From NCBI GenBank assembly GCA_038831005.1, contig JAWBKZ010000002.1, positions 248,001-312,000 on the forward strand: a DNA stretch of 64,000 bases, written 5' to 3'. Numbering within the stretch: position 1 is the stretch's first letter; the number at the start of each line of letters is the position of its first letter. The DNA is from Ignisphaera sp. (GTDB lineage Archaea > Thermoproteota > Thermoprotei_A > Sulfolobales > Ignisphaeraceae). Shown here piece by piece: positions 45,843-55,058 of the stretch. The notes beneath the pieces were generated by a model, which was not told where the DNA came from, searched no databases, and saw only the letters and a list, made by a program, of their open reading frames with translations. The position numbers were made by a program, and so were the translations under genes.

Positions 45843-46516
45843 CTATTCGTGTAGAGAATCTATGGTACAGATACCCTGGATCACAAGATTTGTACACGTT
45901 GAAAGGCATCGATCTGTATCTATATAGCGGTAACATCTATATACTTACTGGACCCAATGGTGCTGGAAAATCAACTCTATTAATGGTTTTAGCTGGATTG
46001 CTCAAACCTGTCAAAGGTGATGTCACTATAAATAATGTTTCGATATTTAGGAAAAGAGATATGAGGAGGTATATAGGTATATTGTTTCAGAATCCTGATG
46101 CAATGCTTTTCAATCCCTCTGTTTATGATGAACTTGTGTACTCAATCAAACAGATAGAGAGTAGCGAGAAGATTATAGCTGATAGACTAAGCTATTGGCT
46201 AAACTATTTCTCTCTAAACACATCTATCTTGAGTCAGAAGCCCTACGCTCTTAGCTATGGCTATAAGAAGTTAGTGGCACTAATATCGATACTGATGTAT
46301 TCACCACCTATACTTCTTCTAGATGAGCCTCACACAGGTTTGGCTAAGAGGTTTGTGGATAAGCTTCGTAAGCTGGTTGTAGAGCACAAGATGAAAGGCG
46401 GTTTAACTGTTATTGCAACACATAATCTGAAGCTTTATAGAGATATTGCGGATAGCTTCATTAGGCTAGAGAATGGATCTATAGTGGAGATAAGGTCTGT
46501 AAAGACATATATCTAG
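45833..46516 (+). CDS. cbiO: Cobalt ECF transporter ATPase CbiO
   Basis: 227 residues, shorter than most CbiO (about 270). Walker A GPNGAGKST (40-48), Q-loop GILFQNPDAMLFNPSVYDELVYS (typical of ECF ATPases), signature LSYGYKKLVALISILMYSPPILLLDEPHTGL, and H-loop ATHNLKL. The signature has Tyr in place of the usual second and third residues of SGGQ, a variation met in ECF ATPases. A homodimer should drive CbiMNQ. Its stop overlaps that of the precorrin-2 dehydrogenase gene by 4 bases on the opposite strand. Confidence 0.92.
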   Translation: MDIAIRVENLWYRYPGSQDLYTLKGIDLYLYSGNIYILTGPNGAGKSTLLMVLAGLLKPVKGDVTINNVSIFRKRDMRRYIGILFQNPDAMLFNPSVYDELVYSIKQIESSEKIIADRLSYWLNYFSLNTSILSQKPYALSYGYKKLVALISILMYSPPILLLDEPHTGLAKRFVDKLRKLVVEHKMKGGLTVIATHNLKLYRDIADSFIRLENGSIVEIRSVKTYI

Positions 46517-47202
46517 TTGTCTTGATCTAAGCCTCTTTCTATGCATTCCTTAATTTCAAATCCAAAACCTCTAGCTATATCGATAGCTCTTGAAAATGCT
46601 GCAACAGTATCTCCTTTCGATACATATCTATTAAACTCATCATCTGTAAATATAGATCTATAGAGATTCATACGCTCTTTATGGTTTTGAACAAAAATCT
46701 TTACACATTTCTTCAATACTCTACAGATATATATGAGGGTCTTGATCTCTATATCGCTTTCTAGAAGTATCTCTATCTTTCTAGCCATTCTTCGAAGAGC
46801 TTCAACAGAAATACCGTAACTCGTTATACCTATATCTATACCGTTTAATGATAATCTTAACGGGACTATTGTGTTGCCTAGCCTAGAGTCTACAGCATTA
46901 TTAACCAGTTTGCCTAGAGATATAGCTATTCTAGCTATAGCTGATGCAAGAGATTCACTATCTATAGCTATCACCACTAGATGATGGTCTTTCACCAACT
47001 GCTTAATGGTCTCTATATCGTTTTCCTTGATATCAATTGACACTATATCAACTCCTTCAATCCTTTTTTCAGATTCTCTACATACCATAGTAACCTTAGC
47101 ACCAGCATTACTAAAGAGAGAAGCTCTCCTTAAACCAACGCTACCACATCCTATGACTAGTACCTTTAGGTTAGAGAAATCGATGAATAGAGGTATATAC
47201 AT
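46513..47202 (-). CDS. Precorrin-2 dehydrogenase (siroheme synthase N-terminal domain type)
   Basis: 229 residues. MYIPLFIDFSNLKVLVIGCGSVGLRRASLFSNAGAKVTMVC is the CysG-N/Met8-like NAD-binding start, and LVNNAVDSRLGNTIVPLRLSLNGIDIGITSYGISVEALRRMARKIE includes the catalytic and dimerisation region (the usual Asp is in VDSRLGN). It oxidises precorrin-2 to sirohydrochlorin, the branch point to siroheme, heme and cobalamin. Last gene of the leftward hem operon. The C-terminal 80 residues are less conserved. Confidence 0.9.
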   Translation of the reverse strand: MYIPLFIDFSNLKVLVIGCGSVGLRRASLFSNAGAKVTMVCRESEKRIEGVDIVSIDIKENDIETIKQLVKDHHLVVIAIDSESLASAIARIAISLGKLVNNAVDSRLGNTIVPLRLSLNGIDIGITSYGISVEALRRMARKIEILLESDIEIKTLIYICRVLKKCVKIFVQNHKERMNLYRSIFTDDEFNRYVSKGDTVAAFSRAIDIARGFGFEIKECIERGLDQDN

Positions 47203-47212
47203 TTGTCTAACC

Positions 47213-47959
47213 TTACCGAGATACTCTTCTTGCTTCTGAACATATGTTCATGATGATTTCTCTAAACATCTCTATAGTTCCATCACCAACTAGAACACTA
47301 TCTACATCTCTACAGAATTCTGCAACACCTTTTGCTGTAGTTCTACCTAGTACAGCTAGAGGTAGGTTATTGAGGCTCTCTACTTTTCTACACAAGATCT
47401 TTGCTATAGTGTAGCTAGTTATAGCTAATACATCTATACCTCTTCTCTCGATAAGCTTCTTCACAAGCTCTAGATTCTCTTCAACAACTCTATATCTATA
47501 GACCTTAACAACATATATACTCAACCTAGGGTATCGATCAACATCAATAACACCACCTTCAGCTTTAAACAGAGTTATACATTTAATACCCATAGACTCT
47601 AGATACTTCATCAACTCTTCAGTAAAAGGTTTTGGGGAAATAATGTGCGGCTCTATCTGTAGATAGTTTCGAATACTTTCAGCAGTTCCTTTACCTATGA
47701 CAACAACTGTGCTTCTCTTTATAGCCTCGATCAATACATCAATCAACTCATTATTTTCAGCATCTCTAACCAGAATCCCTATAGTTCTTGGGCTAACAAC
47801 AACTGCTACAGGACATCTCTTAAGATACATGATTGCTTCTATAGATGAGCCAACGATAGGCTCAAGCTCTATAAGCGGTAGCCAGAGAATGCTACCGATG
47901 TCTAAGAGCTTGTTAGGTATCTTTGTATCGGGAGAAAATACAGCAATACGGCACTTCAT
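47213..47959 (-). CDS. hemD: Uroporphyrinogen-III synthase
   Basis: 248 residues. HemD diverges widely, but AVVVSPRTIGILV, VVVIGKGTAESI, LEYLESMGIK-like KYLESMGIKCITLFKAEGG, VYVVKVYRYRVVEEN and VLAITSYTIAKIL follow the two-domain HemD pattern, and the gene lies between SUMT and precorrin-2 dehydrogenase genes. It closes hydroxymethylbilane into uroporphyrinogen III. It overlaps the SUMT gene upstream by 4 bases. Confidence 0.85.
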   Translation of the reverse strand: MKCRIAVFSPDTKIPNKLLDIGSILWLPLIELEPIVGSSIEAIMYLKRCPVAVVVSPRTIGILVRDAENNELIDVLIEAIKRSTVVVIGKGTAESIRNYLQIEPHIISPKPFTEELMKYLESMGIKCITLFKAEGGVIDVDRYPRLSIYVVKVYRYRVVEENLELVKKLIERRGIDVLAITSYTIAKILCRKVESLNNLPLAVLGRTTAKGVAEFCRDVDSVLVGDGTIEMFREIIMNICSEARRVSR

Positions 47960-48702
47960 CTACAAACACTATAGAGTTTTTCGCTAAGTTTAGCAGATTT
48001 ACCGACTATTATTACAGCTGGTCTCTCTACACCTTTCTCTCTAACCATATTTATCAAATCTCTGAGAGAGCCTCTGATTATTGTTTGTCCAGGTAGAGTG
48101 ACATTGATTGCTATAACACCATGGGTATCATATCCCATGATCTTTCCTATCTCTTCTAGAACCTCATAAGCTCTACTAGCACCCATAAGCACAACTACAA
48201 CATCTACAGCACTAGCTATTCTAGATAAATCTACAGATCTAAAGCCTTTGGCTGGATCTTCATGTGATGTAACAACAGCAAAACTCGATGAATATCCTCT
48301 AGCAGTTAGAGGTACACCAGAAACAGCTGAAGCTGCAAGAAAGCTTGAGACTCCTGGAACTACTTCACAACATATACCATGTTCAGCAACATATAGACAT
48401 TCTTCTGCTCCACGTCCAAATACCATAGGGTCTCCATTCTTTAGCCTAACTACAGTTAAACCTCTTTTAGCAAATTCTACCAACATCTTATTGATTTCTT
48501 GTTGCTTATGGCTTTCACCAGGCTCTTTGCCTACGTAGATCTTTATAGCACTCTCTTTTGCATATGATAACAGTTGTGGAGAAACTAGTCTATCGTATAG
48601 TATAACATCTGCCTCCTTGATCAATCTAAGCGCCTTTAGCGTTATTAACTCAGGATCTCCAGGACCAGCACCAACTATATATACTTTGCCCAATTTCCTC
48701 AA
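47956..48702 (-). CDS. cobA: Uroporphyrinogen-III C-methyltransferase (SUMT)
   Basis: 248 residues. GKVYIVGAGPGDPELITLKALRLIKEADVILYDRLVSPQLL is the textbook SUMT start, GDPMVFGRGAEE and VVPGVSSFLAASAVSGVPLTARGYSSSFAVVT the SAM and substrate loops, and VVLMGASRA follows. It adds methyl groups at C2 and C7 of uroporphyrinogen III to give precorrin-2. It overlaps hemC upstream and hemD downstream by 4 bases each. Confidence 0.96.
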   Translation of the reverse strand: MRKLGKVYIVGAGPGDPELITLKALRLIKEADVILYDRLVSPQLLSYAKESAIKIYVGKEPGESHKQQEINKMLVEFAKRGLTVVRLKNGDPMVFGRGAEECLYVAEHGICCEVVPGVSSFLAASAVSGVPLTARGYSSSFAVVTSHEDPAKGFRSVDLSRIASAVDVVVVLMGASRAYEVLEEIGKIMGYDTHGVIAINVTLPGQTIIRGSLRDLINMVREKGVERPAVIIVGKSAKLSEKLYSVCR

Positions 48703-49592
48703 CTCAGAAGACTCTTAACTTCTTCAGCCATTCTTTCTCCAAGTCTTTCTGCTTTATCTATATCTGATCTACTCTGAATCCATATACCTTTACCCTCATC
48801 TACAAATACATTTGCTACTGCTGTAAGTGTGTTAGATTGATGGCTTATACATACAAATCCTAGAGCTGTTCTACATCCAGCTCTTAGTGTTTCTAGAAAT
48901 GTTCTTTCGCATTTCATCATAGCCCATGTATATCTATCTGACTTGTCTCTAAGAACTCTAGCTATCCAGCTATCAGATGGAGCTACAACAGCTATTATGC
49001 CTTGTCCTGGTGCTGGTGTAAAGGGTATGATTGGTAGTCTATAGTATTTTATGTCTAGGTTAAGTCGTTTGACAGCACATTCAGCTACTATAATAGCGTC
49101 GTATTCGTTGTTCATTAGCTTAGCTACTCTTGTATCGATATTGCCTCTGAGGTTTTTTACAATCAATTCATTATTTATAGAGAGAATCTGTAGCCTCCTC
49201 CTCAGACTAGATGTCCCGATAACTGTACCAGAAGGGAGATCGTAAGGCGAAACTACTTCACCTGATCTATGGATTAAGGCATCGTTTGGGCTATCTCTCG
49301 GAGCTACAAAGACTATATCCATACCGTATGGAATTTCGCTAGGTATATCCTTTAGACTATGTATAGCTACATCAGCTAATCCATTCAATACAGCTTTATC
49401 AACATCTTTCTCAAATGCTCCAACAACCCCTATCTCGTGTATCGGTTTATCAGTAACAATATCGCCTACAGTCTTAATAACTACTTTCTCGAATTCTGCT
49501 TCAGGAATCATCTGCTTCATGTAGCTGATAGCTATATCAGTTTGTATCAAACTGAGTCTACTCCCTCTTGTAGCTACCTTAATCTTTCTCAT
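48699..49592 (-). CDS. hemC: Hydroxymethylbilane synthase (porphobilinogen deaminase)
   Basis: 297 residues. RKIKVATRGSRLSLIQTDIAI, VGAFEKDVDKAVLNGLADVAIHSLKDIP, GTSSLRRRLQI, LRGNIDTRVAKL and CERTFLETLRAGCRTALG are all standard. The last holds the Cys that binds the dipyrromethane cofactor. The usual EIQTxGD is represented by KTVGDIVTDKP. It joins four porphobilinogens to hydroxymethylbilane, four bases after the hemL stop. Confidence 0.96.
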   Translation of the reverse strand: MRKIKVATRGSRLSLIQTDIAISYMKQMIPEAEFEKVVIKTVGDIVTDKPIHEIGVVGAFEKDVDKAVLNGLADVAIHSLKDIPSEIPYGMDIVFVAPRDSPNDALIHRSGEVVSPYDLPSGTVIGTSSLRRRLQILSINNELIVKNLRGNIDTRVAKLMNNEYDAIIVAECAVKRLNLDIKYYRLPIIPFTPAPGQGIIAVVAPSDSWIARVLRDKSDRYTWAMMKCERTFLETLRAGCRTALGFVCISHQSNTLTAVANVFVDEGKGIWIQSRSDIDKAERLGERMAEEVKSLLS

Positions 49593-49596
49593 TCTG

Positions 49597-50895
49597 TTAA
49601 CCGCTACTCATATTCTTAATTGTTTTAAATACTGTATGGATAGAGTCTATGGTTTTAGATACAGCTTCATCTACATGGGCATAGCTTGTGAATATTGCTT
49701 CGAATTGACTTGGAGCAATAAACACTCCTCTCTTCTGGAGCTCTATCTGCATCTTCTTATACAATACACTATCACTATTTCTAGCATCGCTAGCGTTTTT
49801 CACAGGCTTATCTATGAAGAATACCTGGAACATGCTCTCCACATGGTTTATCTGGATATCTATGTTATTTTCTTCAGAAGCTTCTTGAAATGCTTTAACA
49901 ATCTTTTCAGCAGATAATCTAGCGTAATAATGTACAGGTTCTTTCTCGAGAACCTCTATAGTTGCATAGCCAGCGACCATAGAGATTGGATGAGCATTGA
50001 ATGTTCCTGCATTGAATACTTTTCCTTGAGGCGCTATAAGTGATGCTATATCTTTTCTAGCCACTACAACCCCTATAGGGAAACCACCACCAACTATTTT
50101 GCCTAGTGTAACAATATCTGCTGAAACGCTATAGTATTGTTGAGCACCACCTAATCCAAGCCTAAAGCCTGTTATAACTTCATCGAATATCAGTAGAGAG
50201 TTGTATCTATCGCATAGCTCTCTAAGACCTTTTAGGAAATCTTTATCAGGAGGTATCACACCCATATTACCTAGAACAGGTTCTGTTATTATGGCAGCTA
50301 TTTGTTCACCCATATTCCTGAATATATATTCTACAGTAGATAGATCATTGAATTCTGCTACAAGTGTATATTTCGCAACATCTTCTAGAACACCTTCGCT
50401 AGTCGGTATACCATAGTGTTGAGCAGCACTACCTGCAGATACAAGCACAAAGTCGTGAGCACCATGGTAACATCCATTAAACTTGATTATGTATTTACGT
50501 CGGGTATATGCTCTAGCTAGCCTTATGGCAAGTAGTGTAGCTTCAGCTCCACTATTAACGAATCTAATCATTCCATTTCTCATTACATAGCTCTGGATCT
50601 TCTTTCCTAGCAAAACTTCTGCTTCTGTTGGGGTAGTATAGAGCCATCCTTTCTCTATCTGGTTCTTTAGAACCTTCTCTATGTATGGATGTCTGTGGCC
50701 TAGAATCAGAGTACCGTAGCCTAGTACATAGTCTATAAGTGTTTCTCCATCGACTGTATAGATATATGCCCCATTGGCTCTCTCTACAAAGAATGGATAA
50801 GGCTCTACAGCAGCTCTTATAGGGCTATTTACACAACCTGGGAATAATACACATGCTTCTCTATACAGTTCATAACTTCTATCGCTTCGATTCAT
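49597..50895 (-). CDS. hemL: Glutamate-1-semialdehyde 2,1-aminomutase
   Basis: 432 residues, full length. FPGCVNSPIRA, YVLGYGTLILGHRHP, MIRFVNSGAEATLLAIRLARAYT, FNGCYHGAHD, LIFDEVITGFRLGLGGAQQYY and VTLGKIVGGGFPIGVV (PLP Lys) place it firmly. It isomerises glutamate-1-semialdehyde to 5-aminolevulinate, the second step after HemA in the C5 route. Lies 5 bases after hemB. Confidence 0.97.
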   Translation of the reverse strand: MNRSDRSYELYREACVLFPGCVNSPIRAAVEPYPFFVERANGAYIYTVDGETLIDYVLGYGTLILGHRHPYIEKVLKNQIEKGWLYTTPTEAEVLLGKKIQSYVMRNGMIRFVNSGAEATLLAIRLARAYTRRKYIIKFNGCYHGAHDFVLVSAGSAAQHYGIPTSEGVLEDVAKYTLVAEFNDLSTVEYIFRNMGEQIAAIITEPVLGNMGVIPPDKDFLKGLRELCDRYNSLLIFDEVITGFRLGLGGAQQYYSVSADIVTLGKIVGGGFPIGVVVARKDIASLIAPQGKVFNAGTFNAHPISMVAGYATIEVLEKEPVHYYARLSAEKIVKAFQEASEENNIDIQINHVESMFQVFFIDKPVKNASDARNSDSVLYKKMQIELQKRGVFIAPSQFEAIFTSYAHVDEAVSKTIDSIHTVFKTIKNMSSG

Positions 50896-50900
50896 CTAGT

Positions 50901-51920
50901 TCACCTGCTAAGAATCATAGCTATATCGAGTGCATGATATGTTATCATTATATCGGCTCCAGCTCTAAACACAGCTGTAGCTATCTCTAGTAGACCTCTA
51001 TCTCTATCTAGATAACCATTCTCTATCATGAGCTCTATCATCATATACTCTCCACTTACGCTATAGGCTGCTAAAGGCACATACTGTAGAACCTTCTTCA
51101 GCATGTAGATCACGTCTAGATACATAAGCGCAGGCTTCACCATAATTATATCTGCTCCCTCTTCAATATCAATTATAGCTTCTTTTACAGCTTCTTCAGC
51201 ATTTCTGAAATCCATTTGGTAAGACCTTCTATCTCCAAACCTTGGGCTAGAATCCATGGCTAATCTAAATGGTGTGTAGAAGCTACTTGCATACTTAACT
51301 GAGTAGCTCATGATACCTATATCTGTAAATCCATTGCTATCTAGAGCTTCTCTTATAGCTCTAACCTGTCCATCCATCATACCAGAGGGAGCAACAAAGT
51401 CTGCACCATTTTCAGCAAGACTTACAGCAATCTTCTTATAGACATCAAGAGTGCTATCGTTATCTATGACAATAGACCCATTCTTATTAATAATTAGTCC
51501 ACAGTGACCGTGGTCAGTATAGCTACATATACATAGATCTGCAAAGAGTATGGGTTCATCATTTAGTTCAGATCTGATGAATCTCAGAGCTTTCTGTATA
51601 GGTCCTTCTCTACTGAAAGCAGCACTTCCTATAGAATCTTTAAACGAAGGTATACCGAATAAGAGAAAGCTGTGAACATCTAGCTCTAAAGCTCTTTGTA
51701 TAAGCTCTATTAGTTCTTTTGACTGAGGGGGATAGTATTTATGTCCTTTCAAAGCATTGATTGGTATTGGTCTAGATACACCATCGTTTATGAATATAGG
51801 TAGCACAAGTTTTCTTGGATCTATCGAAACCTGTGCCACTAGATCTCTTATAGCCTCTCTTCGTCTCAATCTACGTGGACGTGTATAGGGGAATCTAAGT
51901 GATGTGTATATAGGATTCAT
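50901..51920 (-). CDS. hemB: 5-Aminolevulinate dehydratase (porphobilinogen synthase), zinc type
   Basis: 339 residues. RPRRLRRREAIRDLV is the conserved N-terminus. FADLCICSYTDHGHCG carries the three zinc Cys (C130, C132, C140). IGIMSYSVKYASSFYTPFR and DIIMVKPALMYLDVI hold the two active-site Lys, and GEYMMI the substrate loop. It condenses two aminolevulinates to porphobilinogen. Directly abuts hemA, with no base between stop and start. Confidence 0.97.
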   Translation of the reverse strand: MNPIYTSLRFPYTRPRRLRRREAIRDLVAQVSIDPRKLVLPIFINDGVSRPIPINALKGHKYYPPQSKELIELIQRALELDVHSFLLFGIPSFKDSIGSAAFSREGPIQKALRFIRSELNDEPILFADLCICSYTDHGHCGLIINKNGSIVIDNDSTLDVYKKIAVSLAENGADFVAPSGMMDGQVRAIREALDSNGFTDIGIMSYSVKYASSFYTPFRLAMDSSPRFGDRRSYQMDFRNAEEAVKEAIIDIEEGADIIMVKPALMYLDVIYMLKKVLQYVPLAAYSVSGEYMMIELMIENGYLDRDRGLLEIATAVFRAGADIMITYHALDIAMILSR

Positions 51921-53189
51921 CTACTTCACCGAATCAATGAGAGAATTCAGCTTGTTTTCGAAATGAGTGAGTATAGAGTTCATGTATTCACCATACTTCT
52001 CGTTCTGTAGGCTTTTCTGCAACATGATATCTATCAATGGGATCAAGATTTTGTGTGAATAATTACGGAAAGCAGCTACAACTATCTCTCTACTCTCTTC
52101 AGATATTCTAAGCTCTTTAACCAGTTTTTCAGCAGAATATATAGCTAGTACTTCAGCAGCCTTCATTATTGATGCTAAGCGATTTGCCACCATGTCTCTA
52201 GCTATACTCAGTAGAAAAGCCTCTACCTCTCTATCTATTGTCTGTTTTATCTTGTCTATACATGAGACAGCAGTCTCGTTAGCTTCTTCAGCATATCTCT
52301 GAATATCATAGAAAGTGTATACATTTTCATGAGTCTCTTTTACTATAGGAGGTAATGAAACATCAACCACAGGTATTTTCAGAGATTCAACAACTTGTCT
52401 TATCTTGTTTAAGTATTCATTACCAAGATTTGAGATAGCTATAAATATTCCATCGATTTTCGTTAGCCATTCAGCTAGTTCGCTAAATGGAAGCGGTATG
52501 CAGCTTTCTCCATACATGCTACAGATACTGGTAGCCTTATTGATGTCTTCGCTAAAAACCACAACTATGGAAGGTCTGTAGTAGTTCATGAGATATCTAA
52601 TAGCTCTACGAATTGCATGACCAGAGCCTATGAACATAAGCTTCTTATCGTTTAAATCACCTAGAGCTCTAGACAGAATCTTGATACCAATCTGTGGATA
52701 TCCTCTCTCATGTGTCTCTAGACCCATGAACTGAATCCTAACTTTTCGTCCAACATCAACAGCTTTTCGAAACAATTTTTCGAGAAGCCATGAGCTACAA
52801 GAAAACTCTATAGAGCGTTTTAGTGCTTCTTCAACTTGCTCAAGTATCTCCCATTCACCAACAATTTGTGAATGAAGTCCTGATGAAACTTCAAATAAAT
52901 ATCTTATGGCATCAATACCCACATGCTTATCTATGTAAATCTTGTATTCTTCTAACATATTCTCTAGATTTTTTTCTACAAAGCTCCATCTATCCTCTCC
53001 TTCTGTATGTATATAGACTTCGAATCTTAGACATGTTGATAGAACTACACAGCTAATTCCATTGCTACACATAGCTTTATAGAGGTCTCTATGTTTTGTT
53101 CTTAGAGAGGCAAGAATGTCTGGCGATAGTTTTCTAAATGTTAATGTATATGCTGCTAAAGATTGTGATAGCGCTATTGTATTAATCAT
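51921..53189 (-). CDS. hemA: Glutamyl-tRNA reductase
   Basis: 422 residues. VLSTCLRFEVY holds the nucleophilic Cys (C53). GLHSQIVGEWEILEQVEEA, the NADPH domain (KLMFIGSGHAIRRAIRYL) and DVSLPP follow family order, and the C-terminal helical dimerisation domain is present. It reduces Glu-tRNA(Glu) to glutamate-1-semialdehyde. The usual STCNRxE motif is STCLRFE, with Leu in place of Asn. First gene of a tightly packed seven-gene operon; the ATG lies about 30 bases after a TATA box, so a very short leader is expected. Confidence 0.95.
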   Translation of the reverse strand: MINTIALSQSLAAYTLTFRKLSPDILASLRTKHRDLYKAMCSNGISCVVLSTCLRFEVYIHTEGEDRWSFVEKNLENMLEEYKIYIDKHVGIDAIRYLFEVSSGLHSQIVGEWEILEQVEEALKRSIEFSCSSWLLEKLFRKAVDVGRKVRIQFMGLETHERGYPQIGIKILSRALGDLNDKKLMFIGSGHAIRRAIRYLMNYYRPSIVVVFSEDINKATSICSMYGESCIPLPFSELAEWLTKIDGIFIAISNLGNEYLNKIRQVVESLKIPVVDVSLPPIVKETHENVYTFYDIQRYAEEANETAVSCIDKIKQTIDREVEAFLLSIARDMVANRLASIMKAAEVLAIYSAEKLVKELRISEESREIVVAAFRNYSHKILIPLIDIMLQKSLQNEKYGEYMNSILTHFENKLNSLIDSVK

Positions 53190-53215
53190 GTGGTTACCCT
53201 AGCCATATTTCAGAT

Positions 53216-53223
53216 GAATTTAA
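53216..53223 (-). promoter_or_regulatory. TATA box of the hem operon
   Basis: On the minus strand TTTAAATT is centred about 30 bases before the hemA ATG, within the 209-base divergent region shared with the cbi operon. Confidence 0.45.
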
Positions 53224-53330
53224 ATCAGAATATAAAGCTATTGCTTACAATATATAGCTTCATAGTTCTGTTCACTATCAACTATAAAGAAAAGAGATTT
53301 AGCGTTAAGTGTGGGTTAAATAGAATAGGG

Positions 53331-53338
53331 TTATATAT
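53331..53338 (+). promoter_or_regulatory. TATA box of the cbi operon
   Basis: TTATATAT lies about 64 bases before the cbiG ATG at 53399, which predicts a leader of about 40 bases. Confidence 0.4.
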
Positions 53339-53398
53339 GGCTAGCCTGTACACATATAGTGTGGTTGATAAGATTTGCTGGAGACTCTTTGGAGAGGA

Positions 53399-54382
53399 AT
53401 GGCGATTTTATATACATCAGATAGTGAAAAGACTATTGCGAAAAACATTGGGACTCAGATATCTAGCTATGGGGTTCCAGTAGTCATCGGATCCATAAAG
53501 AGCTTCGATATTGATAATCTATTAAAGTGTTATGATGCAATCATATTTATTTCTCCTATTGGTGTTGCTGTTAGAACTCTATGTGGAAAACTTGTACATA
53601 AATCTATTGATCCTCCAGTTATTGTTGTAGATCCTAGCGGTAGATTCGTGATACCGGTTATTGGTGCTCATTGGGGTGCAAACGAGATTGCGTTAGAGTT
53701 ATCGAGGATACTTGAGCTAGAACCTGTTATAACAACAGCTTCAGATTCCCGAGGGGTTACAAGTATTGAGCAATTGGCAAGGATTCTTCACTGCCATATA
53801 GAGAATATTGATGATGTTCAGATACTTGATTCAGCTCTACTGAGAGGTGAAGAGATATGTGTATATGGTATCGATAGTATGCCCTCGATTGTTAAAGGGA
53901 GATACATAGTTAATGGTGGTAAATGTAGGTATGTTTTCTTTATTCGTTCAAAAGATAGTGATGTACATATTGATCTAGAGAATGCTAGAGTAGTTTGGTG
54001 TAAACCTTACACAATATCTATAGGTGTAGGTGCTCATAGCGATACAGATGCAAATGAAGTTGCTATAGCTGTTAGGGAAGCTCTAGATGAAGTAAATATA
54101 GGTTTATCATCAATTAAATGTATTGTTTCTATAAAACCTATAGTTAAAGAAGCTGCCAATATTCTTGGTGTACCTTTTAAGCTTGTGAAACTTGATGAGA
54201 TAAACAGTATAGATGATATATGTCTAACACCACCTTCTCCAAATATAGTTAAGTATGGGTTCAGAGGTGTTGCAGAAGCTTGTGCAATCTATGGATGTAG
54301 CGGTAAGGCTCATCTCATATTTAGGAAACGTGTGTTTAGAAGGAATGTTACTATAGCTATGGCTTCGTGTCGTGATCATTAA
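53399..54382 (+). CDS. cbiG: Cobalt-precorrin-5A hydrolase CbiG
   Basis: About 327 residues. DAIIFISPIGVAVRTLCGKLVHKSIDPPVIVVDPSGRFVIPVIGAHWGANEIALELSRILELEPVITTASDSRG is the CbiG N-terminal and central core (the GG-HxxGAN region is GAHWGAN). The C-terminal domain starts at ISIGVGAHSDTDANEVAIAVREAL. It opens the delta-lactone ring and releases acetaldehyde from the C20 fragment. The frame opens at 53375, but ATG 53399 (MAILYTSDS) matches the usual start. Its last base is the first of cbiE. Confidence 0.95.
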   Translation: MAILYTSDSEKTIAKNIGTQISSYGVPVVIGSIKSFDIDNLLKCYDAIIFISPIGVAVRTLCGKLVHKSIDPPVIVVDPSGRFVIPVIGAHWGANEIALELSRILELEPVITTASDSRGVTSIEQLARILHCHIENIDDVQILDSALLRGEEICVYGIDSMPSIVKGRYIVNGGKCRYVFFIRSKDSDVHIDLENARVVWCKPYTISIGVGAHSDTDANEVAIAVREALDEVNIGLSSIKCIVSIKPIVKEAANILGVPFKLVKLDEINSIDDICLTPPSPNIVKYGFRGVAEACAIYGCSGKAHLIFRKRVFRRNVTIAMASCRDH

Positions 54383-55056
54383 TGGTTTTATATGTAGTTG
54401 GGGTAGGACCGGGAGATCCTGAGTATATAACCCTCAAGGCTCTAAAGGCTATAGCTAAGTGTGTTACTGTTGCTGCATGGAGGAAGATTCTAGAGCAATT
54501 TAGATGGTTGGTTGAGAGAAAAGAGGTTATCGAGATAGATAGCAGACGTGTAAATGAGTTTGTAGAGAGTGTTGTGAAAAGAGCATGTTCAGAAGATGTT
54601 TGTCTTCTTCTGAGAGGTGATCCATTTGTATCTGAGAGAAACTTGATGAATACTGTAATCAGTTTCTGTAGAATGTATAGAGTAGACCATATTATTATCT
54701 CGGGAGTCTCTTCAGTTAATCTAGCTCTTGCAAGACTGCATATAGATCTAGGTAATACTGTTGTTCTATCTCTCCATTCATCTAAAAATATTGAAGATGA
54801 TCTAGCATCTATAGAGGATATCCTTAGGCTAAACAGATATCTAATCATCTACCCTAGAACAAATTTTGTTGATGTGATTGCTATGGTTAAGAAGATAAGC
54901 GAGAAGATGGTCTGTGACTCTACTGTATATATGTTTCAGAGACTATCTTTTTCAGAAGAAAATGTGGTTAAATTCAAGCTTTCGGAAATGCTCTCAATGG
55001 ATAGAGATCTAGATGCTTACACAATTCTCGTTATAGAGCCTTGCACAGAGGTGTAG
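54382..55056 (+). CDS. cbiE: Cobalt-precorrin-7 C5-methyltransferase CbiE
   Basis: 224 residues of a tetrapyrrole methylase. VLYVVGVGPGDPEYITLKALKAI is the start, LLLRGDPFVSERNLM the GDP loop, and IISGVSSVNLALARLHIDLGNTVVLSLHSS the CbiE-specific segment (GVSSVxLAxAxLxxxW/DL). It methylates C5 of the corrin precursor, working with CbiT (C15), which is a separate gene five genes further on in this operon. Overlaps cbiG by one base. Confidence 0.9.
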   Translation: MVLYVVGVGPGDPEYITLKALKAIAKCVTVAAWRKILEQFRWLVERKEVIEIDSRRVNEFVESVVKRACSEDVCLLLRGDPFVSERNLMNTVISFCRMYRVDHIIISGVSSVNLALARLHIDLGNTVVLSLHSSKNIEDDLASIEDILRLNRYLIIYPRTNFVDVIAMVKKISEKMVCDSTVYMFQRLSFSEENVVKFKLSEMLSMDRDLDAYTILVIEPCTEV

Positions 55057-55058
55057 TG

